64,000 nt of DNA, taken from Primulina eburnea (taxonomy: Eukaryota; Streptophyta; Magnoliopsida; Lamiales; Gesneriaceae). A model generated the notes under the pieces. That model was not told where the DNA came from. It did no database searches and saw only the letters and a list, made by a program, of their open reading frames with translations. Every line of letters begins with the position of its first letter. Within the stretch, counting starts at the first letter, position 1. Below are positions 46,749-58,621 of the stretch, piece after piece. The stretch spans positions 434,001-498,000 of the forward strand of contig NW_027331260.1 in assembly GCF_022965805.1 (NCBI RefSeq), in the 5' to 3' direction. Both the position numbers and the translations under genes were made by a program.

Positions 46749-47037
46749 GATACTTCCTTGGTTCTGGGATTCTTCAAGGAGCTAATCTGATTATCAAAAA
46801 GGTTAGCAACCAGATACCGCAACCTGTTTCAAGTTTCAGTCCTCCTCTGATCATCTTACAGCTGATCAAGAGTCGGTTCTGATTCAACCTCAATAATGCA
46901 TATTAATATATCAAATCAGAGAAATCAAGTAACATGTATCAACAAAACAGTAAACCATGCTAGCACTCACATGCATGGAAAGAAAATTCATTCTACCCCG
47001 CTCACTAGTCTCTATCTTAGTCTCAATCTAATGGATA

Positions 47038-47049
47038 GCTCTGATACCA
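47038..47049 (-). other. R5 primer-binding site
   Basis: Minus strand reads TGGTATCAGAGC, a perfect match, five bases from the LTR. Confidence 0.92.
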
Positions 47050-47054
47050 CCTGT

Positions 47055-48807
47055 TGTGGGTCTCGGGCATTAATCCAATTCTTAATCATCATTAGGATCA
47101 ATGTACTAATTCAAATAATTTGGGTCATAAAAAAAATTCTTTAAATGCGGAACGTAATGGAATGAAATAATATACATATTCGTATAAAATAAAGTACAAG
47201 TCCTATACGGTCTACATTCAATAAAAACTAAGGTTTAACAACTAATTATCAAGTATTCAAACCCTATCTTTAATCCAAGTCCGTAGTCTCCACTCTAATC
47301 ATGATCTCCCTCTTCTTGTCTTGACCCTGATCCTGTCCCATCTGTTTTCATGCACACATACAAACAGGACAACAGCCAGATAACTCCGGTGAGAATTATA
47401 TTCCCATTATAAATCATGTATACATGCATTTCCAATAAACCATATAAAAAAATGAAATAAACATTCATAAAATATATCAAATCAGAAACTTAAATCAATA
47501 CAAACTCTGAATATAACATGTATCAAATCCGACACATGAATCAACACAGACTCTGAATCACATTCCGTGACTCCTGGACTTTAACTCGACGCGTCCTAAT
47601 CTAAGGATCCCGATCGGAATAAGAACATACACCCACCTACACTCCCAATCGGGGTGGTGATATGTTCTTATTCAAGGACTTTGGCTCTTTCCATATCGAA
47701 CATCAGTAATAGAAGAAACTCCAATTCTATCCACTCCAATATAGCCAAACGTCCGGCAGATGTTGGTATTACATATCGAACATCAGTAATAGAAGAAACT
47801 TCAATTCTATCCACTTCGATATAACCAAACATCTGATGTCTTGACCTATCCGCCACAGACTTTGGCATTTTCACCAATATCCTATCTTGTGATAATGTGC
47901 AATGTGCTAGTGACGATTCCATCACTACCCGGCACTACTGTCACAAGATTACTCATGTACGACTAGACGTATCCGCCTATGACTCAGTACATAAATCAAT
48001 AAATCAAAGATATCAATATAATTCAATTGCAAATAACAATGCAATAAAATAAAGTATGTGATTTTGGGAGACTCAAGTCGAATCCAACTTGAGTTGTGCC
48101 ATCCCGCATCAACATTAATTTATAGCTTTCGTTCTGTTGCTCTGATTCTGTCGAAGTCTCGAACATACTGCCTATCTATATCAATCTGGAAACAACAATA
48201 TCAATACACTGTATCAATGTATAACTCAAATCAAGACCTGTTCTGATCGATACTCAACTTAAAACATATTCTGATCAATGTCACGATCGAACGATACAAT
48301 CATGATCAATACTGAATCTGATCGATACCAATCTACTGATATTTCAACGGCATAGTAATACAATCTCGATAATCCCGTCCATTTCAATATCACATATATA
48401 ATATCACAACTCATAATCGGTATCAATTACATTTATAATCTCAATAATAACATATTGTAATACCAAATCTGTACAATCCCAGTCATATTACTTCAGAAAT
48501 TCATAACAATTGTATAAACAATCTGTTCTTTGATCTGACTTCGATTATATACTGAGCAATATATCTAGAACACATAATATCAGTCAAATCACAATTTCCC
48601 CAATATCATAATTTCAAACGATATCAGAACTCAATGAAACTTATGTCCTGTTGTAGCTGTCGTTGCTAGGAACTCAGTACTGAAGTCGGATTGAAAATCG
48701 TACGGGCGGATATCTCGCAAATCACAAAATAAACGTCGGAGAATCTTAAGTTGGCTTCCCAGATATTCCTTCTGCTTTTCTTCCTTTTGTTTCTAAGGAA
48801 TTGTACG

Positions 48808-48880
<73 letters not shown>

Positions 48881-49297
48881 GCATGCAAGGCAAGTGGCTT
48901 AATGTGCTTACTGCACGTCTCGCGCATATGCGCGGCACTACTCGGTACATATGCGCGAGACAATGTGTCTCGGTGCGTAGCATCACCGCAACTCGCGCAT
49001 ATGCGCGCCCCATCGTCGCGCATATGCGCGAGACCTACTTTCTTGGCATACCACCATTCGCGCATATGCGCGCCTCCAGCCGCGCATGTGCGCGCAATGT
49101 TTTTCCTACCTCGCGCATATGCGCCCGGCAGGGTCGCGCATATGCGCGAGGGCTCCTCCTCGCACACAATGTCCAATCTTCTTTCGCTCTCCCGGTCTGA
49201 TCCGTTCCGTCTATAAACACATTTTAATTATCAATAGATCATAATAATTATTGCCGAATCATTTCAAATTACGGTAATCAAATTCTCGGGCCTTACA
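47055..49297 (-). repeat. R5 5' LTR (right)
   Basis: 2243 bp, matching 23418-25408 plus 34095-34318. It retains dyads that the left LTR has lost. The 3' terminal bases differ (TGTGGGTCTCGGGC on the plus strand against TGTGGGGACCCGGAC on the left). Confidence 0.9.
48809..49148 (-). promoter_or_regulatory. R5 right LTR dyad array and TA tract
   Basis: CATATG (or CATGTG) cores start at 48925, 48948, 48998, 49021, 49063, 49085, 49116 and 49139: four pairs spaced 23, 23, 22 and 23 bp. The pair-to-pair steps (73, 65, 53) partly match R1 (49, 65, 54), so the two arrays are probably of common origin. An (AT)n tract at 48809-48863 with (AC)n stands about 57 bp downstream on the minus strand, where related LTRs have a TATA box. 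Confidence 0.65.
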
Positions 49298-49302
49298 CAT
49301 GG

Positions 49303-51810
49303 GTTCTAAAACATGAGTTTTGTTTACCAAAAACATGTATTTGTATTGATTAAGGGCTGCCATGATATAGGTATTGATCAAGCATGGTTTTATATGAATT
49401 TAACGTCCTAACATCACCTTAGAAACGTTGCATAACGAGAATCTAAAAGCTGGAAGCTAGGTTGCTGTCATAAGGAGTCAAGCTTTGGTTTGTTGTTTTT
49501 CATGGGTCGGCTGGGATTGGTTGGGACCAGGGCCTGTCTAGGGATGTGGTTGAGTCAAGGGAAGAGTCCTAGCCATGCTAGGACTCGAGCTAAGTGGGCT
49601 GGGAAGAGTGCTTGTTGACAAGGACTCCTGCTCGAGAGTGTATGTAAGGGACGCGCAAGTACAGCTGCAGCGCAGGGTAGGATGAAACTTGGCCGAGGGC
49701 TAGGGGCTTGGCTAGAATAGGTCCTTAGGGTCCTAAGGGGGTGCACAAGGGCTGGGCTAGGGGCTGGTGCGGCCGGGGTGGCTGCTGGCTCGAGCAAAAC
49801 ATGAGGAAGCACAAGGTAGCAAGGTGCACACGAGGCTGCTGTCTCGCTCAGGAGGATTGCTGCTCACGTCCAGGGGCTTGGGTTGGTCTGGGCTGGGTCT
49901 GGGCGTGGTCCAGGGAAGGTTAGGGTCATGAGGGGTCAAGTGGGTAAGGGCTGGAAGGGTCCTAGACTAGGTGGGAGTCCTATTGTTCTAGGGAACTCAC
50001 GTACACACACATGCAGCACATGGTTTGAGTTTCCAGAAGGTTTTTGAGCGGGCCAGGGCTTGTTTTACGGGCTGGGCTTGTTTTGTAGGGTCCATAGATG
50101 GGTTGGCTAAGTTTTGGCTGAGGTGGCTCGGGCGTGGCTCGAGTAAATTAGGAGATGGCTTGGTGTGTTCGATAAGGTGTCAATTTCGAATTTAATTAGA
50201 CTAAAATTGAATCCATGGGTCCACGGGGGTGGCTCATGACTTGGAAGGGTAGAATTAATTATTAAAGGTTATGTTTAAAATTTGAGATCAAAATAATGAG
50301 TTTTGGAATTTTCCGGGATTTAATCGTCGCACGAAGCGTTAATTAATGAATTAATTGAAACGTCTAGTTTTAGGCTTTATAAAATTATGAAAAATTATTT
50401 TTAATCTTAAATAATTATTATAAGTCTAATTTTTTTAATTTGGGAATTTTCTATTAAGGTTTGGGTTTAATTCGAGATTAAAATGAATTAAAATGATATA
50501 TTTAAGGATTAAATTAAAAGTCATCGATTTAAGCTAAATAAAACTATGAGAAAATTTATGTAAGCTTAAATAATTATTTGGGACATGTTAGAGTCAATGA
50601 ATTTAAGAAAATGCCAAAAATGTGAAATTTTACGTCTAGGGATAAAACTGTCATTTTACACCTATAAATTAGTGAACGTCATGGCAGTGTCCTGAAGGCT
50701 GTTTTATATGCTAACATGATTATTTTAAATGTTTATGGATGCTTATATGATTTCATATGCCAAATGATTATGAAATTTTATACGTTTATGGATTTTTATG
50801 TCAAAATGTTTATGATTTTAAATGTTAAAATGTTCATTTTGAATGTCTATGGATTTTTATAATGAAACGATAACGTTAAAGACATGTTGCATGCTTGATT
50901 TAAAATGAAAAATGTTATATGCATGATTTTTATTAAGTGATGATAACACGTTGAAGGATGTGAAAGGATCGTGACTAATACGATGATATGTTGGAGATAT
51001 CGTGAGGGTTATGGTCCGAGTGGGAGCCCGACGATCGTGTTTACTTGGACACAAATATGTGTATGTATATGATGATATGTTAATACGTAAGGCCAATGCC
51101 CAGTTGACGGGTGAGAGTGTCGCTGGTGTCCCCGCCGCCCAGTACTGTGGTTACATGTAGATGGATCCATCGCCTAACATGTATATGAAAGTCACAATCA
51201 ACGATCTGAATTCAACCAACACGAACATGAATATGAATATGAATATGGACACGAATATGGACATGAATATGAATATGTTTATGTGATATGTTTATGTTTT
51301 TATGAAAATGTTTTTATGCATCATGAAAATGTTCACGAAAATGTTTAAGTTTAAATTTATGCATCCTCATGAAAATGATATTTTAAGTAAAAATATTTTT
51401 CACTGTTATATGTTTACTGTATTACGTATTATTTGTTATCAAGTATATGACGTGTTGAGTCTTTAGACTCACTAGGTGTGATTGATACAGGTGATTATGA
51501 TAATAATGTTTATGGAGGTCTTGATGGTTGATCTGACTGGACTGAAGGTGCACATAACTCGAGGACGGACGCTAGTTTTCCGCACTAGTTATGATTTATG
51601 ATTTCAAGTTATATTAAAAATATTTTACGACTTTTTATTCATGTTTTGACAGATTATAGTATGGGTTGTATTTCTCAATTATAAAGCTGGTTGTTTTACT
51701 TTTAAAATGGTTCCAAAATATTTTATGATTCGGCCGAATGCTATGTGAGGTTTTTTTTTAAAAAAAAGAATTCTAGTACTTTTAAAGTAAACGACTAAGT
51801 AGACGTTTCA
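49303..51810 (+). repeat. R4 solo LTR, right part
   Basis: It continues from 23417 after the R5 TSD. Landmarks shared with R2 LTRs: GGGCTGCCATGAT, GAGTCCTAG/CTAGGACTC at about 49565-49587, the GGCCAATGCCCAGTTGAC block near 51090, GAGTCTTTAGACTC at 51457-51470, and the ACGTTTCA end. No gene seen. Confidence 0.88.
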
Positions 51811-51815
51811 TCGCT

Positions 51816-52488
51816 GGTCCTTCCTTTTATTTCGTGTCTTGAGGATAAGAATTTGTTGTTTAGAGGTTGTGATGGGTTTTTGGCTTCAATTGTTGATATG
51901 GATAGAATGGCTAAGTTGAATATTGATGATATTGATGTGGTAAGAGAGTTCCCTGATGTATTTGAGGATGATGTTCCGGGTTTACCGTCGGACAGAGATG
52001 TAGAGTTTGTGATTGATCTAGTTCCGGGTACGGTTCCTATTTCTATGGCTCCGTATAGAATGAACCCTTCAGAGATGAAAGAGTTGAAGACGCAGTTGCA
52101 GGATCTTTTAGATAAAGGTTTTATTCGGCCGAGTTCTTCGCTTTGGGGAGCTCCGGTTTTTTTGTCAAAAAGAAAGATGGATCTTTGCGGCTTTGCATTG
52201 ATTATAGAGAGATCAACAAAGTGACTATCAAGAATAAATATCTGTTGCCACGAATAGACGATCTTTTTGACCAAGTGCAGGGAGCTACAATGTTTTTGAA
52301 GATTGATCTGCGATCTGGCTATTATCAGTTGAAGGTTATGGAGTCTGATATCCCTAAGACGGCGTTTCGGACCAGGTATGGTCATTAATTTCTTGTTATG
52401 TCATTCGGTCTGACTAATGCTCCTTCAGTCTTCATGGATCTTATGAACCGAGTGTTCAAGCCATTTGGATAGCTTTGTCATTGTTTTC
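51816..52488 (+). pseudogene. R3 RT, N-terminal part, between R4 and R8
   Basis: It starts in the protease-RT linker, then [34 protein letters not shown], a frameshift near 52160, [18 protein letters not shown], and [14 protein letters not shown] with the first catalytic Asp present. A TAA at 52386-52388 follows TRYGH, and the frame then reads FGLTNAPSVFMDL. R8 cuts it just before the FIDD motif; the rest resumes at 60837. Confidence 0.9.
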
Positions 52489-52618
52489 TGTAATGCCCAG
52501 GAATTATAGAATTGATAAACCAAGATTATTAATCTTCTTTAACGTGAGACTCAGAAGATATGAGAATGCATGACATGTAATGAGGGAAGAGAAGACATGA
52601 GAAAATAGGGTTTGCAAG

Positions 52619-53003
52619 ACCGCACCCGCGCCCAGAACAGGAGTGCACCCGCGGTCATGCAATTGTGGATTTTTGCAAGAAATGCCGAAGCATTACCGCA
52701 CCCGCGGTGCAACCAAGACCGCACCCGCGGTGCATGGACAGAAAGTTGGAAAATTTATTCGAAGCAAGACCGCACCCGCAGTGCGAGAAGGACCGCACCC
52801 GCGGTGGTGTGACCGCACCCGCGGTGGTGTGACCGCACCCGCGGTAAGAACATGACCGCACCCGCGGTCGCTGAATTTCAGAAAATGATAAGCATGCCGA
52901 AGCATGAGCGCACCCGCGGTGCATGACACGACCGCACCCGCGGTCATGCGTGTAGCATGAAAAATAAGCCACGTTTTCAGATTGTGCATGCAGTATATAT
53001 ATA
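52619..53003 (+). promoter_or_regulatory. R8 5' LTR dyad array and TATA box
   Basis: ACCGCACCCGCGGT-type dyads start at 52619, 52642, 52695, 52718, 52769, 52792, 52812, 52832, 52855, 52907 and 52931. Spacing inside pairs is 23 (last pair 24), between pairs about 51-53, with a local run at 20-bp steps. The TATA box begins 50 bp after the last dyad, preceded by AAGCCACG and CATGCA. Confidence 0.7.
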
Positions 53004-53850
53004 GAAGCATGACACGTTTTCTTCAGAATTTCAAAGGGGAAACCGAAAGCTTTGGAGAAAAGTTGATTTCTTAAGTTAGAATTTGATTTACAAAGATCCG
53101 TATATCAGAATTCGAATCCGAAAGCAGTATCGTGCTCCTTTCGCTACGAGCTACACAAGGACGTAAGTTTTGTTACATTTTGAGATGTTTTGGAAATATG
53201 ATGCTACTAAAATCGACTATGATTCAGATATGGTGTTTCTGCTACCGTAGATATTATAGAATTAAAGTCAGATTAAAGAACAGATTGTTTCTGTAATTGT
53301 TATGATTTTCGAAAGATATTGACTGAGATTTTGATATCAGAATTGTGTATTAATGATTTTGAATATACCGATATTCAGATTATGAGTTCCAGTATTATAT
53401 TTGTGATGTTCAGATTGACGGGGTTATTCAGATTGTATTGTTATGCCGTCGAAACATCAGTTGATTTAGATTGATCAGATTTAGAAATGATTTCGAATTA
53501 TATTCTGATGTCACTGATATGAATTGAATTGTGTCTTGTTCAGATATTGATCAGATTATGTACTGAGTTGAGTATTGATCAGAACAGATTGTGTATTGAA
53601 TTATTCACTGACACAGTGTATTCGTTATTGTCATTTCAGATTTGATATGGACAGATTTGAATACAGATCATCGTCTTCGTCAGACCAGGAAGACAAAGGT
53701 ATAAATTAATGTTGAGTTGGGATTGCACAACTCGAGTGAGGTTTGACTCGAGTTTCCCTAAATCACATACTTAGTTTATTACATTGATACTTGTAACTAA
53801 TGAGATTGATGTTTGTAGGCTATTGATTCATAGCCACTGCATGTATTGAT

Positions 53851-54050
53851 TACTGAGTCGTTTAGTCATGGGATGATTCGCCTAGTCACCGGTTGATTCG
53901 TCTGGTTATTGGCTGATTCGCCTAGTTATTGACTGATTCGTCTAAACTTTGGCTGATTCGCCTAGTCACTGGCTGATTCGTCTAGTTATTGGCTGATTCG
54001 CCTAATTCTTGACTGATTCTTCAATTCTGCGGCTGATTCGCCCAGACACT
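53851..54050 (+). repeat. 20-bp minisatellite in R8 5' LTR
   Basis: About ten units with TGATTCG every 20 bp, alternating CCTAG and TCTAG types so that a 40-bp order is visible. The 3' LTR has the same at about 59941-60140. The related R5 LTR has only a single related unit (near 24325), so the expansion is specific to the R8 line. Confidence 0.88.
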
Positions 54051-54737
54051 GGATATATGAATTATATCGATGCCGTGTAGGAATTGATTCATTCCTATCG
54101 ACTGAGATTCAATATAATTATCAATATCCAGACATCGGGATCCCTAGGTTAGAGTTGAGTCGAGTCTGAGACGACGCGTCAATGGAGTCGAGTCTGAGAC
54201 GACGCGTTGGTTGGGTTGAGTCTGATACGACATGTTGATTTACATTGTTTATATCATTCATGTTTATTGAATGCTTGATATTGATTTATGTTTCTGATTT
54301 GATACTTGTTATGAATATTGCTTATATGCTTTCGTATATGCTTCTATATGATTGCATGTATACATTGTTTATACTGGGATATTTATATCTCATCGGAGTT
54401 ATCCGGATGTTGTCTTGTTTTGTATGTGTGCATGACAACAGATGGGACAGGATCAGGGTCAAGAAGATGATGAGAGAAGACGAATTAGCGTGGTGATTCC
54501 GGACTTATTGTAGACTTGGTTTTATTACTTGAACTTTAGTAGTTGAACCTTAGAATAGTTGAAAGACTGTTGTACTATTATACTGAAATGTAGTTTTATA
54601 CAGATACGTATATGCCATTACCTTCCGCACTGTTATTTTAAAAAGAAAAAAATTTTAGACCTTGTTTTATCTGAATTGATAATTAAATCCCAAAGATGAT
54701 TAAGAAGAAAGATCAGCGTCCGGGTCCCCACAACAGG

Positions 54738-54749
54738 TGGCATCAGAGC
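54738..54749 (+). other. R8 primer-binding site
   Basis: TGGCATCAGAGC, one change from the tRNA-Met site. The GATAGATCCTTTAG stretch after it is repeated nearby (54750-54830). Confidence 0.82.
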
Positions 54750-55094
54750 ATAGATCCTTTAGGAGGAAATAATCAGAGCGATAGATCCTTTAGATTGAGA
54801 TAGTCAGAGTTGATAGATCCTTTAGACTGAGATAGAAGAGAATGAGCGGAGTAGATTGAATTTTCTTTCCTTGCATGTGATTGCTAGCATGAGAATTATT
54901 TCAATGTTGACTTACATTGTGTGTGCTAGCATGATTTATTGCTTTCCCTATTACATGTTGTTTGTTATCTGAGTTGATTACAACATGTAATTACCAAGAC
55001 TGAATCATAACCGAGTCTGAATCAGAGGTATATGATCAGAGGAGGGTTGATACAGAATATATAGATTGTGTATCGACTTGTTGGATATTCAGAT

Positions 55095-55718
55095 ATACCT
55101 CCACGGAGAATTCCAGAAAGGGGTAGTACTTCGTCTGAACAGATAGATGTATCAGAAACTCAGATAGAAGCCAAGATGAGGGAGTTTCAGTTATTACAGC
55201 CGCCGATTCTGAGTGGTACAGAGACATCTGAAGATTGTCAGAACTGGTTTGATGATATGGAAATCTTGTTCGATTTACCCGATTGCACAGATGAACAGAG
55301 AGTTAAATTGGTATTTCACCAGTTACGAGAAGCCGTCAGGAATTGGTGGATTACAATCAAAGGAATATTAGCACAACGTGGTACAGTGATTTTATGGGAA
55401 ATATTCAGAACTGAATTTTATCGAAGATTTTTCTCAGCCTCGTACCGAGAGGATAAGAAATCAGAGTTTGAGAATTTGAGCCAAGGGCAGCTGAATATTG
55501 AAGGATATGTGGCTAAATTCTCTACTCTACTGTGTTTTGCTCCTAATTTAGCTGGAAATGATGAAGCTGTAGTGAATCAGTTCATCAAAGGGTTGAATTC
55601 GGAGGTAGTTGCATTGATGAATTTGCAGCGACCTTACCATTTCGCTGATATCTTGAGTAGAGCGAAGAGAGCTGAGGCAAGTCTGATTAGACAATTGACA
55701 AGGTTGTGTGTGAAGTAA
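55095..55718 (+). pseudogene. gag: R8 gag, N-terminal and capsid part
   Basis: The expected start codon is ATA at 55095 (IPPRRIPERGSTS), so the ATG is lost, although the frame is open from 55068. Capsid stretches: NWWITIKGILAQRGTV, FRTEFYRRFFSASYREDKKS, SQGQLNIEGYVAKFSTLLCF, RAKRAEASLIRQ. It ends at TAA 55716. R5 gag is the closest relative in the window, along with R7. Confidence 0.87.
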
Positions 55719-55811
55719 CCTCAGACGCAACAATCCCCTCTCAGATTTGATCGTGGCAGTACGAGTGGGAAGCAAGATTCGCTGAAAGCTCGAAAGAAGC
55801 CATTCAAGAAG

Positions 55812-55994
55812 TTGGGAAGTGGTTCCTCTAGCTCAAGTGGTTCCAGTCCAAGTCATACTGAGGTTTATTGCAGGAATTGCGGAGGGAGACATTCCTCAGA
55901 GCAATGCCAAGGAGTTCTTGGTAGATGTAATATTTGTAGACAGCCAGGGCATTTTGCTAAGGTTTGTCCACAGAGAGGTCCCCGAAGATCTTAG
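55812..55994 (+). pseudogene. gag: R8 gag CCHC region
   Basis: A Ser/Gly-rich run, then YCRNCGGRHSSEQC and CNICRQPGHFAKVC, a complete zinc knuckle. The stop after PRRS at 55994 comes before the expected protease linker. Confidence 0.85.
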
Positions 55995-56039
55995 AGGGCT
56001 GGACCATTTGGATATGTGATCGAGGGACAGACCCAGGAC

Positions 56040-58600
56040 CCACTGGGTGACATAGTGACAGGTACTGATCTTTTATGATTATGTTGCATATGTATTGATT
56101 TATATACAAATTCACTTGCTACGATTATCTTTGACTGAGTTGCGTTGATATATGATGTACCTGTTGGGTCGGTATTTATTGTAGTATCGATGTCTTTACC
56201 TTTTGGGAAAGAAAGATTGATATCAGAGATTTCTGTAACATCTTTTATATTACAGTAAGAAGAGAATAAGATTGAGTTAGATTATAATGTACTTGTGTTT
56301 TCTGATTCGACCGCATTATTGATGTTAATATGCTGAACAAGTACAGAACTGTTATAGATTCCTTCCAGGAGAATATAAGATTCAGACCGGATATGGTTGA
56401 TGACTAAAGATTTCATCGTAAGGATTCTAGATTTAGAATTCCTTTGATATCTGTGATGTCTATGACTCGATTATTACAGAAAGGAACAGATGGTATCCTT
56501 ATGTATTCAATAGATTTACTGAAATCGAGCATAGCATTGGCAGATTTGCCAATGATGTGCGAATTGGCTGATGTTGCCTAGATAAGATTTCAGATTTGCT
56601 TTATAGCAGACAGATAGATTTCAGAATTGAATTCAGATTAGATACGAATTGTTGTTGTAGAATTCAGTACAGAATGATATAGAATGAGTTGAAAGAATTG
56701 AAAGATCAGTAGAAAAGTACCGACCAGGAGTTTCATCTGATTTAGTGTTGTTCTTTGGCATGTTTCAGTATCTTCAGAGAAGTTCTGATGATTCTATGCT
56801 TGTTATATCTATGAGATTTTGATATAATTGCAGCATCTGATTGATTGAATTGAATATCTGAAGATTGTATTGAATATTCTGAGAACTGTAATGATTGTAT
56901 ACCGAAATTATTCAGATAAGAATCCTGCTTGAAACAGATTGTATTCAGAAGTATGCGATATCTGAAGTTAGTATACCGATTGATTCTGATACAGTTAAGA
57001 GTGTGATCAGTGACCGAGAATGATATTGAGACCAGAAAGTTCAGAAATTTCAGAAATGTATTTTGTCTGATTTGGAAGATTATTTTATTCGACTGTTGCT
57101 TTATATCTGCTGAGTATTTTTATTGTTCTAAATCAGTATTTGAGACATCTTATATTGTTTTGGGGAGCATATTTTCTTTGCAGAAGGGATCTAACAGTTG
57201 ATTAGAATGACATGAAGATATTTATCAAAAAGCATTGTTTATGAGTTCATTGAACTCACTAGATCTGTATAGGATACTGATATTTTGTCTCTGATTTGAT
57301 ATTACTGTTATTGTGAATCCGTATATGCTACAGATTAGTGTGAACCGGTGAGAGTATATACAATTTCAACCGAATCAGAGTTGAATTCGAGAGTTACAGT
57401 GATTCAGAAATGTGATCAGAATATTCAGAACTAGATTTTAATAATCAGAGCCGAGTAACAGATATATGATTTTATGTTTGTATCAGGATGTTTCAGAATT
57501 GTCAACAGAATTTGATATCGACAGTCAGAACAGATTACCAGGTAGGTATTTCTTCTTTAATTTATGTTATTAACTGATTTGTCTATGTCAGTAATTCGGA
57601 TCTGAAATCACAGATAGGGTCAGAAATGCACCGTAGTGGATTCAGTTCTCAGTTTGATAATTGAGAATGTATTGTATCCGAGCAGATAGTTTCGATATAG
57701 ACAGATTAGATCAGTGGTGACAGAATTTGTATTGAAATGTTGGCAGACTTTGTACTGATATGGCTACATTGTCAACAAATGAAGACAATAAGATAAAGAT
57801 CAGAAGATTTATTACAGAAGTGTATAGTTCTGAATTGAAATGGAAGTACATTTCTATGGCTTTCGTAATGACATTACTGCCATTTCCTACAGATGGTGAT
57901 ATGATATGATTATGATTGACAGATTGTTTAATCTATATCTATCAGTTTGTACCAGATAACGTACAAACATGACCAAATGACACAGATCGATGTCAGAAAA
58001 GTGGTCAGAAAGATCAGAATGCCACAGTAGATTAGATCAGATTGTGATTTGATTGAGTTTGTACGTGTGACAGAGTATATCATGAACTCTCTTTTAGATT
58101 GTTTTACAGATTGGCAAACTGTCAGAATGTATTATTCAGATATTGGGAGATTTTGGTACAGCTTTAGTGCTGGATGTTAGCACTATACAGCTTTAGTGCT
58201 GGAGGTTAGCACTAGTTGTTATGACTTATTGTCACTGTATGAATTACTATATGACAATAGCTATTAAGACAGTTCAGAATGGACAGACTTAAGAAACCAA
58301 CGTCGGATGATGACGATTGGTATTTAAAGATAAAGATTGTATATGCCTTTGTTTGAGATAAACAGATTTGATAACAGCTGATGGTACTGATATGTGATGA
58401 GCTGTAAATTGGTTTATACGGATGGTGAATAGCCAGTAATGCGAGATTGATTTTGTCAGAAGGATTGGAGAAGTGTTATGACATTATACTTAGTGAATTC
58501 TTATTCCAGACTGGAATCAGATATGGAAGTTTGGTCTAAACTCTGAGATGCATTTCTTCTGATATCTCTGAATTGATTGTTATGAGTTCGAGGACGAACT
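56040..58600 (+). pseudogene. R8 pol remnants
   Basis: No frame longer than about 60 codons. Traces in order: the protease start after a DDIV-like stretch (56040-56070), the protease end (near 56335-56400, around KYRTVID), the linker to RT (56455-56580), RT N-terminus (56600-56750), integrase core and the C-terminal region (57830-58300), and the GGGGGAGAA region at the end. Sequence between reads as AT-rich drift. In the integrase part a segment with CTTTAGTGCTGGA is doubled (58160-58205). Confidence 0.65.
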
Positions 58601-58607
58601 CAAATCT

Positions 58608-58621
58608 AAGAGGGGGAGAAA
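58608..58621 (+). other. R8 polypurine tract
   Basis: AAGAGGGGGAGAAA directly before the 3' LTR. Confidence 0.92.

Larger units (their letters stand above)
23418..49297 (-). mobile_element. R5: decayed Ty3/gypsy element, split by R6 and R7
   Basis: The minus-strand element has LTRs TGTAAGGCCCGAG... to ...GGTCCCCACA and TSD CATGG (23413-23417 and 49298-49302). Right LTR 47055-49297 (2243 bp); left LTR 23418-34318, about 2.2 kb without R6. Without R7 the internal region is only about 3.7 kb, less than the 5 kb expected, so parts of pol are lost. Gag is readable; pol is fragmentary. LTR length and end sequences match R8, so the two are related. Confidence 0.9.
22614..51810 (+). mobile_element. 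R4: solo LTR of a Tekay-like element, split by R5
   Basis: Left part 22614-23417 (TGTAACACCCC...) and right part 49303-51810 (...ACGTTTCA) together make about 3.3 kb. In order and landmarks they correspond to a single R2-type LTR. The TSD TCGCT flanks the whole (22609-22613 and 51811-51815). No gag-pol, primer site or polypurine tract belongs to it, so it is a solo LTR, the usual product of LTR-LTR recombination. R5 then inserted 804 bases into it. Confidence 0.9.
52489..54732 (+). repeat. R8 5' LTR
   Basis: It contains the dyad array 52619-52944, TATATATATA at 52994-53003, a 20-bp minisatellite near 53851-54050, and three repeats of a GAGTCTGAGACGACGCGT type near 54140-54240. Confidence 0.93.

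Noticed and set aside
49555..49939. Proline/alanine-rich open frames in R4
   Set aside because: They come from GC-rich LTR sequence with overlapping frames on both strands; R2 LTRs do not keep any of them open.
22614..51810. R4 as a full-length element with LTRs at both ends
   Set aside because: The left piece matches only the first part and the right piece only the remainder of one LTR; together they make a single LTR.
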